64,000 nt of DNA, taken from Cupriavidus sp. WGlv3. GTDB taxonomy: Bacteria > Pseudomonadota > Gammaproteobacteria > Burkholderiales > Burkholderiaceae. The position numbers were made by a program, and so were the translations under genes. Below the pieces are notes generated by a model. It saw only the letters and a list, made by a program, of their open reading frames with translations, searched no databases and was not told the origin of the DNA. The stretch covers positions 62,001 through 126,000 of the forward strand of contig NZ_JALHRX010000012.1 of assembly GCF_023952475.1 (NCBI RefSeq). Direction: 5' to 3'. Numbering within the stretch: position 1 is the first letter of the stretch; every line of letters begins with the position of its first letter. Below, in pieces: positions 53,513-62,455 of this stretch.

Positions 53513-54532
53513 ATGGTTAATCGGCTGACTCGCCGGCAGTTCGGCGCACTCGCTGCCAGCGGACTGGCGCTGGCCTTGCCCGGGCGCAAAGCGTTCGCCC
53601 AGAACGCCACGATCAAGCTCAGGTATGGCACGGCCTTTCCCGCGGACCATCCCGGCACGCTGCGCATCAGGGAGGCCGCCGAGGCCATTCGCCGGGACAC
53701 CGGCGGCAAGGTGGACCTGCAGGTCTACCCCAACAGTCAGCTTGGCAGCGAGCCTGACATGGTGTCCCAGGTCCTCGCCGGCGCCATCGACTTCATGTCG
53801 ACCGCCAGCACCAATTTGCAGACACGCGTGCCGGCCGCCAGCATCAACGGCGTGGCCTTTGCCTTCAAGGACTACACCACGGTGTGGGCCGCGATGGATG
53901 GCGGACTGGGGGCCTATGTGCGCAACGCGCTGGGCAAGGTGAACCTGCACGTGTTCGAGAAGTGCCTGGACAACGGCTATCGCAATATCACCTCCGCTAC
54001 CCGGCCGGTGAACACGCCGGCGGACCTGAAGGGATTCAAGATCCGCGTGCCGGCGATCCCGTTGTGGGTGTCGATGTTCCGGATGCTGGGCGCGGCGCCG
54101 ACGGTGATTCCCTTCGCCGATCTCTATTCGGCGCTGCAGACGCGCGTGGTGGATGGACAGGAGACGCCCCTGTCGCTGATCCGCAGCGGCAAGCTGTATG
54201 AAGTGCAAAAGTTCTGCTCGATGACTGCGCATACCTGGGACGGCCACTTCATCTTCGGCAATGCCAAAAAATTCCAGTCACTGCCGCGCGAGGTGCAGGC
54301 TTCGCTGACGACGCGCTTCGCCGCCGCGGCGCTGAAGCAGCGCGAGGACATCGCACGGGTCGACGTCGATGCGCAGGCGGAGATGACCCGGCTTGGCATC
54401 GCCTTCAACCGCCCGGATCCGGCGCCGTTCCGCAAGCTGCTGGGGGAGGCGGGTTTCTACGCCGAGTGGCGCCGGAAGTTTGGGGACGAGGCCTGGGAGA
54501 TGCTCGAAAAATACACCGGACCGCTGGTCTGA
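53513..54532 (+). CDS. TRAP transporter DctP-type binding protein
   Basis: This 339-residue periplasmic receptor belongs to the DctP family. Its N-terminus (LTRRQFGALAASGLALALPG...AFAQ) is a twin-arginine signal with cleavage near residue 28. Typical elements are KLRYGTAFPADHPGTLRIREAAEAI, VYPNSQLGSEPDMVSQV and the carboxylate-binding region with KIRVPAIPLWVSMFRMLGAAPTVIPFADLYSALQTRVVDGQETP. The location suggests a hexonate or hexuronate ligand. CAGGAGACA precedes the ATG. Confidence 0.93.
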   Translation: MVNRLTRRQFGALAASGLALALPGRKAFAQNATIKLRYGTAFPADHPGTLRIREAAEAIRRDTGGKVDLQVYPNSQLGSEPDMVSQVLAGAIDFMSTASTNLQTRVPAASINGVAFAFKDYTTVWAAMDGGLGAYVRNALGKVNLHVFEKCLDNGYRNITSATRPVNTPADLKGFKIRVPAIPLWVSMFRMLGAAPTVIPFADLYSALQTRVVDGQETPLSLIRSGKLYEVQKFCSMTAHTWDGHFIFGNAKKFQSLPREVQASLTTRFAAAALKQREDIARVDVDAQAEMTRLGIAFNRPDPAPFRKLLGEAGFYAEWRRKFGDEAWEMLEKYTGPLV

Positions 54533-54572
54533 GGCCAGGCGCCGTCACGCCGATATGCAAGAGGAGGAGATC

Positions 54573-56468
54573 ATGATGGAGCACGCCGCCGATCCACTGG
54601 TATCGGCCCATGCCGCCCGCAGCGCCCGCACCGACGGTACGCCACCGCCCGCCAGCGCGCGCTGGGGACGCATCCTGGCCTGCGTGGTGGAAGTGCCGGC
54701 CGCGCTGATCGTCGTCGCGGAGACGCTGATCCTGGGGGGCGGCGCCTTCGCACGCTATGCCCTGCATGCGCCGCTGCCGTGGACCGAGGAGCTTGCCGGC
54801 ATCCTGTTCCTGTGGCTGGCAATGCTCGGCGCCATCATCGCCCTGCAGCGCAGTGCGCATATGCAGCTCACCACCTTCGTCAACAGGCTGACGCCGCGGC
54901 GGCGCGCGTGGGTGGACGCCTGCGGCATGTGGATGGTGGTGGCATTTCTATTGCTGCTGGTGCCGCCGGCGTGGGAACACCTGGCCGAACATGTGGAGGT
55001 GCTGACGCCGACGCTGGAGGTCAGCGAAGCCTGGCGCGCGGCGGCGGTGCTGGCCGGCACCGTGCTGATGCTCGTCACCGCCGTGATCCGCCTGTTCGAG
55101 CGCGCGAGCCGCACGCAGGCGGCCATCGGCGGAGTGCTGGTCGGGCTCGGTGCCGGCGCGTTATGGCTGCTCTCGCCTGTGCTGATGGGGCTGGGCAATG
55201 CCAACCTGGTGATCTTCTTCCTGCTGATGCTGGTTGGCTGTGTGGCCATCGGCGTGCCCATTGCCTTTGCCTTCGGCCTGTCCACGCTCTGCTATCTGGC
55301 GTTGTCCACGGCCACGCCGCTGTCCATCATCCCGAATCGGATGCAGGAGGGCATGTCGCACCTGATACTGCTCGCGGTGCCGCTGTTTATCTTTCTGGGC
55401 GGCCTGATCGAAATGACGGGCCTGGCCCGCGCGATGATCCAGTTCCTGGCGGGACTGCTCGGCCATCTGCGCGGCGGACTGCAGTACGTGCTGCTCGGCG
55501 CGATGTATATCGTCTCGGGCATCTCCGGGTCGAAGACGGCCGATATGGCGGCGGTCGCGCCGGCGCTGTTCCCGGAGATGAAGCAGCGTGGCGCCAAGGA
55601 TGGCGAACTGATCGGCCTGCTGTCGGCGTCCGGCGCAATGTCGGAGACAATTCCGCCCAGCATCGTGCTGATCACGGTCGGTTCCGTCACGGGCGTGTCG
55701 ATCACCTCGCTGTTCATCGGCGGACTGATGCCGGCGCTGGTCGGACTGGCGATGATGGCGCTGGTGGTCTGGTGGCAGACGCGCAAGGAAGACATGCGAA
55801 ACGTGCCGCGCCCATCCGGCCGCGCATTGCTGAAATTGCTGATGGTGGCACTGCCGGCGCTGGCACTGCCGGTCATCATCCGTACCGCCGTGGTGGAGGG
55901 CGTGGCCACTGCCACGGAGGTATCGACCATCGGCATCTTCTACGCGCTGCTGGCCGGCGTGCTGATGTACCGTCAGTTCGACCTCCGGCGCATGTATCCG
56001 ATCCTGGTCGATACCGCGGTGCTGTCCGGCGCGATCCTGCTGATCGTGGGTTGTGCCACCACCATGGCGTGGGCGCTGACGCAGTCCGGGTTTGCGCAGG
56101 ACCTGGTCAACATCATGTCCGCCGTGCCGGGCGGCAAGACCGGCTTCCTGCTGGTGTCGGCGCTGGCTTTCGTGATCCTGGGCAGCCTGCTCGAAGGCAT
56201 TCCCGCCATCGTGCTGTTCGGGCCGTTGCTGTTCCCGATTGCCAAGATGGTCGGCGTGCACGAGGTGCACTATGCCATGGTCGTGATCTTCGCCATGGGG
56301 CTGGGCTTGTTCGCGCCACCGTTCGGCGTGGGGTTCTATGCCGCCTGCGCCATCGGGCGCGTGTCGCCGGACGTGGCGATGCCACGGGTGTGGCCGCATA
56401 TGGCGGCGCTGTTCGTGGCGCTGGTGCTGTTGACGTTGGTGCCGTGGTTTTCGATCGGGTTTTTGTAA
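54573..56468 (+). CDS. Fused TRAP transporter permease (DctQM)
   Basis: This 631-residue protein fuses the small DctQ subunit (about 30-190, four helices with WTEELAGILFLWLAMLGA) to the large DctM subunit (about 205-630, with SGSKTADMAAVAPALFPEMKQRGAKDGELIGLLSASGAMSETIPPSI). ATG 54573 or 54576 is chosen since GAGGAGGAG lies directly upstream; ATG 54555 lies before that site. It forms the secondary transporter with the preceding receptor. A large REP-like hairpin follows 24 bases after the stop. Confidence 0.93.
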   Translation: MMEHAADPLVSAHAARSARTDGTPPPASARWGRILACVVEVPAALIVVAETLILGGGAFARYALHAPLPWTEELAGILFLWLAMLGAIIALQRSAHMQLTTFVNRLTPRRRAWVDACGMWMVVAFLLLLVPPAWEHLAEHVEVLTPTLEVSEAWRAAAVLAGTVLMLVTAVIRLFERASRTQAAIGGVLVGLGAGALWLLSPVLMGLGNANLVIFFLLMLVGCVAIGVPIAFAFGLSTLCYLALSTATPLSIIPNRMQEGMSHLILLAVPLFIFLGGLIEMTGLARAMIQFLAGLLGHLRGGLQYVLLGAMYIVSGISGSKTADMAAVAPALFPEMKQRGAKDGELIGLLSASGAMSETIPPSIVLITVGSVTGVSITSLFIGGLMPALVGLAMMALVVWWQTRKEDMRNVPRPSGRALLKLLMVALPALALPVIIRTAVVEGVATATEVSTIGIFYALLAGVLMYRQFDLRRMYPILVDTAVLSGAILLIVGCATTMAWALTQSGFAQDLVNIMSAVPGGKTGFLLVSALAFVILGSLLEGIPAIVLFGPLLFPIAKMVGVHEVHYAMVVIFAMGLGLFAPPFGVGFYAACAIGRVSPDVAMPRVWPHMAALFVALVLLTLVPWFSIGFL

Positions 56469-56492
56469 TTGGACTTTACGTTGGCTGGTGCC

Positions 56493-56532
56493 TGTTATCT
56501 CCCTCTTCGGCTTGCGGGATAGGGAGATAACA
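56493..56532. repeat. REP-like hairpin behind the TRAP permease gene
   Basis: TGTTATCTCCCT (56493-56504) pairs perfectly with AGGGAGATAACA (56521-56532) around a 16-base loop containing CTTGCGGG. No T-run follows. Stems of the CTCCC...CTTGCGGGA...GGGAG type are scattered in Burkholderiales genomes, so this is likely a dispersed repeat that may also protect mRNA ends. Confidence 0.6.
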
Positions 56533-56579
56533 AGCAAGAGGAGAGGCGCTTAACCGCAACGCCCGGCAAGCGGTCTGCA

Positions 56580-56768
56580 TCAGGAGTCCGGCAACTCGTC
56601 CTCCAGCACTCGCTCCAGTTGCGCCTTCACCAACCCCAACAGGCAAAACGCCGCAAAGCCGCCTTCCCACCATTCACTCTGCTGCTCCAGCAAGGCAAGT
56701 ACCCCATCAATGCCTGCTGCCACCGCCAAGAGACTGTACCGCGCCGTAGATAGATCGATTTCCGACAT
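56580..56768 (-). CDS. Small uncharacterised protein, 62 residues
   Basis: The start at 56768 has a strong GGAGG five bases upstream on the minus strand, which supports a real gene; the frame opens to 56858. The protein is helical and acidic (MSEIDLSTARYSLLAVAAG, then WWEGGFAAFCLLGLVKAQLERVLEDELPDS). It weakly resembles small DUF1484-type proteins of Ralstonia/Cupriavidus, but I cannot confirm this. No function can be given. Confidence 0.6.
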   Translation of the reverse strand: MSEIDLSTARYSLLAVAAGIDGVLALLEQQSEWWEGGFAAFCLLGLVKAQLERVLEDELPDS

Positions 56769-57303
56769 AGGACCTCCAATCGTTGCATGAAGGTCCGCCG
56801 CGCGACGCAAGAGGAGGGCGGCGGGTGGCCTGACGACGAGGGTGGAAACCGGTGTCACAACTATTGCCGGTCAGCCTTTCGGCTGCCTCATCCGGCCCGC
56901 CATGGGTGGCTTGCACGTATAGGCAAGAACGGTCGTCATGGACGACCGTTCGGTTGAGACATCGAGTTTCCACACTCGGTCACCGTTGTTCGATGACAGC
57001 CCCAGTCTCTCGCGGCGCGGCACGCGGCGCGATAAGACAGTTCGCATTCCTATACGGACGCCGCATCCTGCCCGAGGCTCGCACGTTAGCAAATAGCCGA
57101 ATACCTAAGAGCGCATCCGAAGCGAAAGCTCGTCCCGTTGAAGGGAAAAACTCCGGGGTATTTGATCGAGATGAAGGTCGCGCTTCGAATCGGCATTCCT
57201 CCGTTGATTTCCGTTAGACGCAGGCGCACAAATAGCAGCCGATTGCTTTGCGCGAGATCGACATAGCGCGTCTGAACAACAAGGCGGTTTGACGCATCGG
57301 TAA
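56769..57303. other. Long non-coding stretch upstream of vgrG with a perfect palindrome
   Basis: No convincing gene was found in this 535-base stretch. It probably includes the vgrG promoter. It holds the palindrome at 56927-56951 (listed separately). Short frames on both strands lack ribosome-binding sites. Confidence 0.5.
56927..56951. promoter_or_regulatory. Perfect 11-bp inverted repeat (candidate operator or hairpin)
   Basis: GAACGGTCGTC (56927-56937), three bases, then its exact complement (56941-56951). No T-run follows, so it is not a terminator. It lies about 350 bases before vgrG and about 160 bases before the divergent small gene; a regulator site or a REP-like hairpin are both possible. 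Confidence 0.45.
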
Positions 57304-60189
57304 ATGGATCCTGCACGCCTCTACCAACATCTCCTTTCCTCTACCCATCGCCTGTATGCCGTGGAGGGTGATGGCGCACTGGGCGAATTGGCCGTCGAAG
57401 CCTGGGTCGGCCGCGAAGCCATCTCGGCGCTGTTCGAATGGCGCATCGTGGCGGTCAGCGCCAATGCCGACATCGCGCTGGACAGTCTGATGGGGCAGCG
57501 CATCACGCTGCTGACCACGCTCGCCGGCGGTGGCCAGTCACGCCGCACCGGCCTGATCCGGCAGGCCGAGAAGCTTGGTGCCGACGGCGGCCTCGCGCGC
57601 TATCGCCTGACCGTGATCCCTTGGCTGTGGCTGACCACGCAGCAGCGCCACAGTCAGGTGTTCCAGAACCGCACGCTCGACAGCATCATCGAAGCCGTTC
57701 TTCAGGACTATGCGCCGTATGCGCACTGGCGTTACGCCGCCGGTGCCGAAGCCCGCATCGCCGCGTTCGGTGAACGCGACCACATCGCGCAATTCCGCGA
57801 GACCGACTACCAATTCTTGTCGCGCCTGCTGGCCGAAGCCGGTCTCGGATATACCGTGGTGGAAGACGACGAAGCACCCTTCGGCCATGCCGTGGTGATC
57901 TTTGCCGACGGCGCGCAATTGCCAGAAGACTCCGAATCCGCGGCCGGCGGCGGTATCCGCTACCACCGCGCGCATAGCCAGGAATCGGTCGATGCCATCC
58001 AGCAGTTGATCTGGGAGACGCGTGCTGCAGTGGGCGGCGTGGCAGTGAGCGCCTGGGACCCCGAAACCAAGCGCGCGATCCGTGGGCATGCGCCCTCGCG
58101 CTACGGCGTCTTTTCCGGCCGTGCCGTGAGTCCGGATCCCTATTTTTCAGTGAGCCTGTCGCTGGCGCCGGACACGGCCAGCGCGCAGCGCGTCGCCGAA
58201 CAGGTGATGGAAGCGATCGAGGTCCGCGCGCTGGTGTTCACCGGCAGCGCATCGGTACGCACGCTGCGCAGCGGCACTCGCCTGGCCGTCACCGGCTGCC
58301 CACACCTGCCGCCCCAACCGGACGATACGGCGGGGTATCCGCTGCTGCTCGATGCGGTGGAGCATTGCGCCATCAACAATCTCGCTGTGGAAACTCGCGC
58401 CGCGGTTGCCGACCGAATCGGACCGCTGGAAGCGGCGTTGTGTTTCGACACGCCGCCACCGGCTCCAGACGCCGTGGCAACCACCGCCGGCCTGATGAAC
58501 AGCTTCTTCGACGACGCAGCCGAGCGGCTGGTACCGACCGAATCCCTGCGGACGGCCGCACGGGAACACGGTTATGCGGCACTTTTCCGAGCGTTCGAAG
58601 CGCGCCGCCCATGGCGCGCCGCTGTGCTGGAGGGCGATTGTCCGCGCCTCTATAGCCTAGCTACCCCGCTTGGTGCCCATACCGCAATCGTGGTCGGCCC
58701 GGACGGCCAGACCCAGGCCGATGGCAACGCCGAACACCACGTCAGCCCACGCGGGCAAATCCGCGTGCGCTTCCCCTGGCAGCGTGGCGAGCGCGCCGAC
58801 GACCGCAGCAGCCGCTGGATCCGCGTCGCGCAACGGCAAGCCGGCGCCGGCATGGGCTGGCAATGGCTGCCGCGTATCGGCCAGGAGGTGCTGGTCAAGT
58901 TCACGGACAACGACATCGACCAGCCGTTCGTGATCGGGGCGCTATACAACGGGCAGGGCGAAGCCGGCATCGCCCCCACGCCGGGCGGCAGGTCCATGGC
59001 CGCCACCACCTTCTTCCAGCCCTATGACGCCAGCGGCATCTACGCGATGGGCTCCGACAGCCAGCCGAGCGCGCAGGGCAACCTGGCCGGCGGCAACAGT
59101 CCGGCATGGCACGGCATGGGTGCGGACCCGGACGGCCATCGCAACGACGCCGCGCTGACCGGGTTCAAGAGCCAGGAGCACGGCGGCAAGGGCTACAACC
59201 AGCTGGTGTTCGATGACTCCGATGACCAGCTGCGGACACAACTCGCCACGACGGAACAAGCGACCCAGCTCAACCTCGGCCACGTAATTCACCAGCAGGA
59301 CAACCGCCGCGGCAGCTTCCGCGGGCAGGGGTTCGAACTGCGCACCGATGGCTACGCCGCGGTGCGCGGCCAAGCCGGGCTGCTGCTGACGACCTATCGC
59401 GATGCCGTCACGGGGCGCGTGCTTCCGACGGGGGACAACGCCGCTGGCATCGCACTGTTGCGGCAGGCCGGCGATCTGGTCAGGACGCTGAGCGATGGCG
59501 CGACTACGCATCAAAGCCAGGCTCTGTCGACCGGCAAGGGTGTCGATTCGCCGCTGGCGAAGCAAGCCAAAGCGGCAGCTGGCATGGTCGATGGGCAATC
59601 GCTCGAAGCGGCAAGGGCGGATGCGGCTGGCGGCAATACCGGCACGCCGGGAAAGGTGCCGCACCAAAGCGAGCCGATAGTCCAGCTCAACGGCAGGGCT
59701 GGCGTGGCTATGGTGGCGGGCCAGGACTTGCAAATCGCCAGTGGGGAAAGCGTCGTGATGGCCAGCGGCCAGGACAATAACGTCGCCGTCGCAGGTCAGG
59801 CGCGTGTGCATGCGGGGCAGGCTATTGGCGTGGCCGCAGGACTGTCTTCGGCCGGTGAAGGCAACGTCGGCCTGCAACTGACAGCAGGTCAGGGCGATAT
59901 CGATCTCCAGGCGCAGCACGATTTGCTGAAGCTGGCGGCGCGGGAGGACCTGACCATTGTGTCGGCCAACATGAATGTGGACTTTGCCGCGGCCAAGCGG
60001 ATTCGCATTGCCACGGCTGGCGGGGCGTCCATCACCATCGAGGGCGGCAATATCACCTTCGAATGTCCGGGGCCGATTACCTATAAGGCGGCGCAGAGGA
60101 AGTTTGAGGCAAGCATCCGCCATGACTACCCGCTCCCACTGGCCCCTGCGACTCCATGGGAGATACCCGGTTCCTTCCCATACTCCTGA
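57304..60189 (+). CDS. vgrG: VgrG, type VI secretion spike protein
   Basis: This 961-residue protein has the VgrG architecture. The gp27-like domain is at about 1-380, the gp5-like OB fold at about 444-560 (GDCPRLYSL to VIGALYNGQGE), then the spike, a DUF2345-type beta-helix extension (about 800-930, with repeated QLNGRAGVAMVAGQDLQIASGE-like turns) and a short Pro-rich tail. It forms the tip of the T6SS needle. No core T6SS genes are in the window, so it is an orphan vgrG linked to its own cargo. The ribosome-binding site is weak. Confidence 0.95.
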   Translation: MDPARLYQHLLSSTHRLYAVEGDGALGELAVEAWVGREAISALFEWRIVAVSANADIALDSLMGQRITLLTTLAGGGQSRRTGLIRQAEKLGADGGLARYRLTVIPWLWLTTQQRHSQVFQNRTLDSIIEAVLQDYAPYAHWRYAAGAEARIAAFGERDHIAQFRETDYQFLSRLLAEAGLGYTVVEDDEAPFGHAVVIFADGAQLPEDSESAAGGGIRYHRAHSQESVDAIQQLIWETRAAVGGVAVSAWDPETKRAIRGHAPSRYGVFSGRAVSPDPYFSVSLSLAPDTASAQRVAEQVMEAIEVRALVFTGSASVRTLRSGTRLAVTGCPHLPPQPDDTAGYPLLLDAVEHCAINNLAVETRAAVADRIGPLEAALCFDTPPPAPDAVATTAGLMNSFFDDAAERLVPTESLRTAAREHGYAALFRAFEARRPWRAAVLEGDCPRLYSLATPLGAHTAIVVGPDGQTQADGNAEHHVSPRGQIRVRFPWQRGERADDRSSRWIRVAQRQAGAGMGWQWLPRIGQEVLVKFTDNDIDQPFVIGALYNGQGEAGIAPTPGGRSMAATTFFQPYDASGIYAMGSDSQPSAQGNLAGGNSPAWHGMGADPDGHRNDAALTGFKSQEHGGKGYNQLVFDDSDDQLRTQLATTEQATQLNLGHVIHQQDNRRGSFRGQGFELRTDGYAAVRGQAGLLLTTYRDAVTGRVLPTGDNAAGIALLRQAGDLVRTLSDGATTHQSQALSTGKGVDSPLAKQAKAAAGMVDGQSLEAARADAAGGNTGTPGKVPHQSEPIVQLNGRAGVAMVAGQDLQIASGESVVMASGQDNNVAVAGQARVHAGQAIGVAAGLSSAGEGNVGLQLTAGQGDIDLQAQHDLLKLAAREDLTIVSANMNVDFAAAKRIRIATAGGASITIEGGNITFECPGPITYKAAQRKFEASIRHDYPLPLAPATPWEIPGSFPYS

Positions 60190-60202
60190 GCCGAATCACG
60201 CC

Positions 60203-62455
60203 ATGATCATCAGCTATCCCATTCTTACAATGCCGCCGGCAGGCAACGCCATGGAGGAATCGGAGGACGCATGGTTGGCCCGCCTGCTGGCCGAGTCAGA
60301 CGACCCGAAGGGCGCGTATCCGGCGCGCATGATCGGCAACACGTACTGTTGGCACGGCGGTCTGCATATCGGTGCCAATTCGGCCACGCCGGTTCGTGCA
60401 ATTGCAGATGGCACCATCGTGGCCTACCGGCTGGCGCCGAAGACAGAAACCTATGAAGGTCGGCCCTATGACACCAGTTTCGTACTGCTGCGCCATGAGA
60501 CCGAGACAGGCGCCGCCACGCCAGTGGTGTTTTATTCGCTGTACATGAACCTTGCCGCCGCCGAGCATTTGCACGGCCGTACCGACACGCTGCCGGCGTG
60601 CTATCGAACCCGTACCAGTCCGGACGCGCGGGTCCCGGACGATCCAAAGAATGCCAAGATCTACCGGCGCGACATACTGGGCTATCCGGGAAGCCAGCAT
60701 CAGACCGGGCGAAGTGGCTTCCATTTCGAAATCTTCTGCACCGACGAGGCACTGGCGGGCTTTTTCCGCGACAGCGGCCGCATCACGGAAAATGGCAGCG
60801 CCGATATCTACGGCGACGTCCACTTCGTTATCCCAGAAGGCAAGTCATTCGTAGCGGCGCATCCGCGCTTGCCCAAGGGCAACGGGGTATGGCGGACAGC
60901 GGACAAGGATGGCAACCTGATGTTTCCGGCTGGCACAGCCGGGAGCAATACGGGGCAACAGCTCTACGTCAGCGTCCGCCTGGACAAGGACAAGCGTATA
61001 ACAATCGCACGCATACGTACCGCGCAGGGGCAGTACCGCGAACTCGGCCGGGTCGAACAGCCGGGTTATGGCTACGCCATGCTGGCTCTCGCGGAGGCGC
61101 TGTATCCAGACAACCCAAGCGCCGGCCTGGAGTGGCTTACCTTCGGGCGTGTGCTGAGCGAAGAGCGCAGCCGCCACACCGACAATTGGCAATTGGTGCA
61201 CTATGCGCCCAGCTCGGTGGGCTATATAGACCTATCGCAAGCCGGCATCGTGCGGCTGTCTGACGCGGACTTCCCACATTGGCTGGGATGGAAGAAGGTC
61301 GAAGAAGGCGCAATGCTGACCCCGGCAGATGCCATCGTCGACGAACCGGCGACGCTACAGATGCTGAGTGGGAACGGCGATGCGGGTAAGGCGGCGCTGC
61401 GTCATCTGGTCGTCAAGCATCCCACTGAATGGGATATCTCAGACTTGGACGCACGTTTTGCGCGTCTGCGGGAACCGGGCATGCCGTTGGTGTCGGAGGA
61501 TAGTTGGCAGCGATTCAAGGAACAGGCGCAGAAGCTCGCGTTCTGGCAGCACACAGGGCTGCCTCGTGCGGTATGGCATTTCAATCCGCTGCAGTTCATC
61601 CATCATATGCGTCGGGCGCTGTGGCTTAGTGTTGGTGAGCTCAGGCAGGCTGTGCCGGCGAGGATGTTGCGTGGCATTGGATCGGGAATTCCGGACAAGA
61701 TTGTGTATGAAGCCGCAACAAGGGACGCAGGTGTTCTTGCACGGAGCCATAAGGACCGTTTGAATACTGCCTGGCGGAAATATGGCATAACGACCCGTGC
61801 CAGGCTAGCTGCATTCCTTGGAAATTCCGTTCAAGAAACCGTTTGGTTCAGCACTCTGGAAGAGAAGGGCGGCTCGCGTTACTGGTACTCGCCATGGTTC
61901 GGTCGTGGATTCCTGCAGCTGACACATACGCCCAACTATCTGGAATACTGGAAATTCCGAGGTCGTAACATCGACGCTGCCATGGACGCTGCACTACGCG
62001 CAACATACGGGAGAGCGAAACAACTACGCAGCAACGTACCGCTACACGGCGCTGAACTGACCTTGGCAGGCAATATTGTGAATTGGCGCGAAGATGTGGC
62101 TGTGGATGCTTATAGTGCAGCTGATAGCGCTGGGCACTACTGGCTCAAGAATCGAGCGAATGAAGAATTGGACACAATAAAGCCAAATTATCGCCATGCA
62201 TTCAGTGTCCATTTCAGCAGTCAGCTAAGGAGGCAGGATGCCTTTGTTTTTTACGAGAATGCCTCTTTCCGCCGTGCATCCTGCATCGTCAATCTGCCAG
62301 GCCACCTGAGTCGGAAAAATCCGCAGTTGAATGGCCTTGTAGATCGATACCATGCATACGCTTATGCCCAGGTATTGTTGTTCGACTATCCTACCTTCCC
62401 CGATAGGGCGGGCATCGTGCAGTTCAAGCCGGAGGATTATGAATGGAAGCGGTGA
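60203..62455 (+). CDS. Putative T6SS effector: M23-like domain plus GH19-like muramidase/chitinase-fold domain
   Basis: This 750-residue protein starts 13 bases after vgrG. I chose ATG 60203 (MIISYPILTMPP); the frame opens at 59975 inside vgrG. Residues about 45-180 look like an M23/LytM domain: H51-GGLH55-IG...TPVRAIADGTI and GFH174-FEIF. The usual Asp of HxxxD is His55 and the first His of HxH is absent. Residues about 530-740 resemble a GH19/lysozyme-like fold: LAAFLGNSVQE545-TVWF and GRGFLQLTHTPNYLEYWKF. Together with the position after vgrG, this suggests a peptidoglycan-degrading effector. Base composition becomes AT-richer toward the 3' end. Confidence 0.75.
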   Translation: MIISYPILTMPPAGNAMEESEDAWLARLLAESDDPKGAYPARMIGNTYCWHGGLHIGANSATPVRAIADGTIVAYRLAPKTETYEGRPYDTSFVLLRHETETGAATPVVFYSLYMNLAAAEHLHGRTDTLPACYRTRTSPDARVPDDPKNAKIYRRDILGYPGSQHQTGRSGFHFEIFCTDEALAGFFRDSGRITENGSADIYGDVHFVIPEGKSFVAAHPRLPKGNGVWRTADKDGNLMFPAGTAGSNTGQQLYVSVRLDKDKRITIARIRTAQGQYRELGRVEQPGYGYAMLALAEALYPDNPSAGLEWLTFGRVLSEERSRHTDNWQLVHYAPSSVGYIDLSQAGIVRLSDADFPHWLGWKKVEEGAMLTPADAIVDEPATLQMLSGNGDAGKAALRHLVVKHPTEWDISDLDARFARLREPGMPLVSEDSWQRFKEQAQKLAFWQHTGLPRAVWHFNPLQFIHHMRRALWLSVGELRQAVPARMLRGIGSGIPDKIVYEAATRDAGVLARSHKDRLNTAWRKYGITTRARLAAFLGNSVQETVWFSTLEEKGGSRYWYSPWFGRGFLQLTHTPNYLEYWKFRGRNIDAAMDAALRATYGRAKQLRSNVPLHGAELTLAGNIVNWREDVAVDAYSAADSAGHYWLKNRANEELDTIKPNYRHAFSVHFSSQLRRQDAFVFYENASFRRASCIVNLPGHLSRKNPQLNGLVDRYHAYAYAQVLLFDYPTFPDRAGIVQFKPEDYEWKR

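Noticed and set aside
55161..56537. Minus-strand frame opposite the TRAP permease
   Set aside because: Mirror frame; His/Arg/Gln-rich with no domain.
57086..57316. Minus-strand 76-residue frame just upstream of vgrG
   Set aside because: It overlaps the vgrG start, has no clear ribosome-binding site and matches no family I know.
59975..60202. N-terminal extension of the effector frame into vgrG
   Set aside because: These 76 residues are Arg/Pro/Ser-rich and lie entirely in the vgrG 3' end; ATG 60203 gives a normal start.
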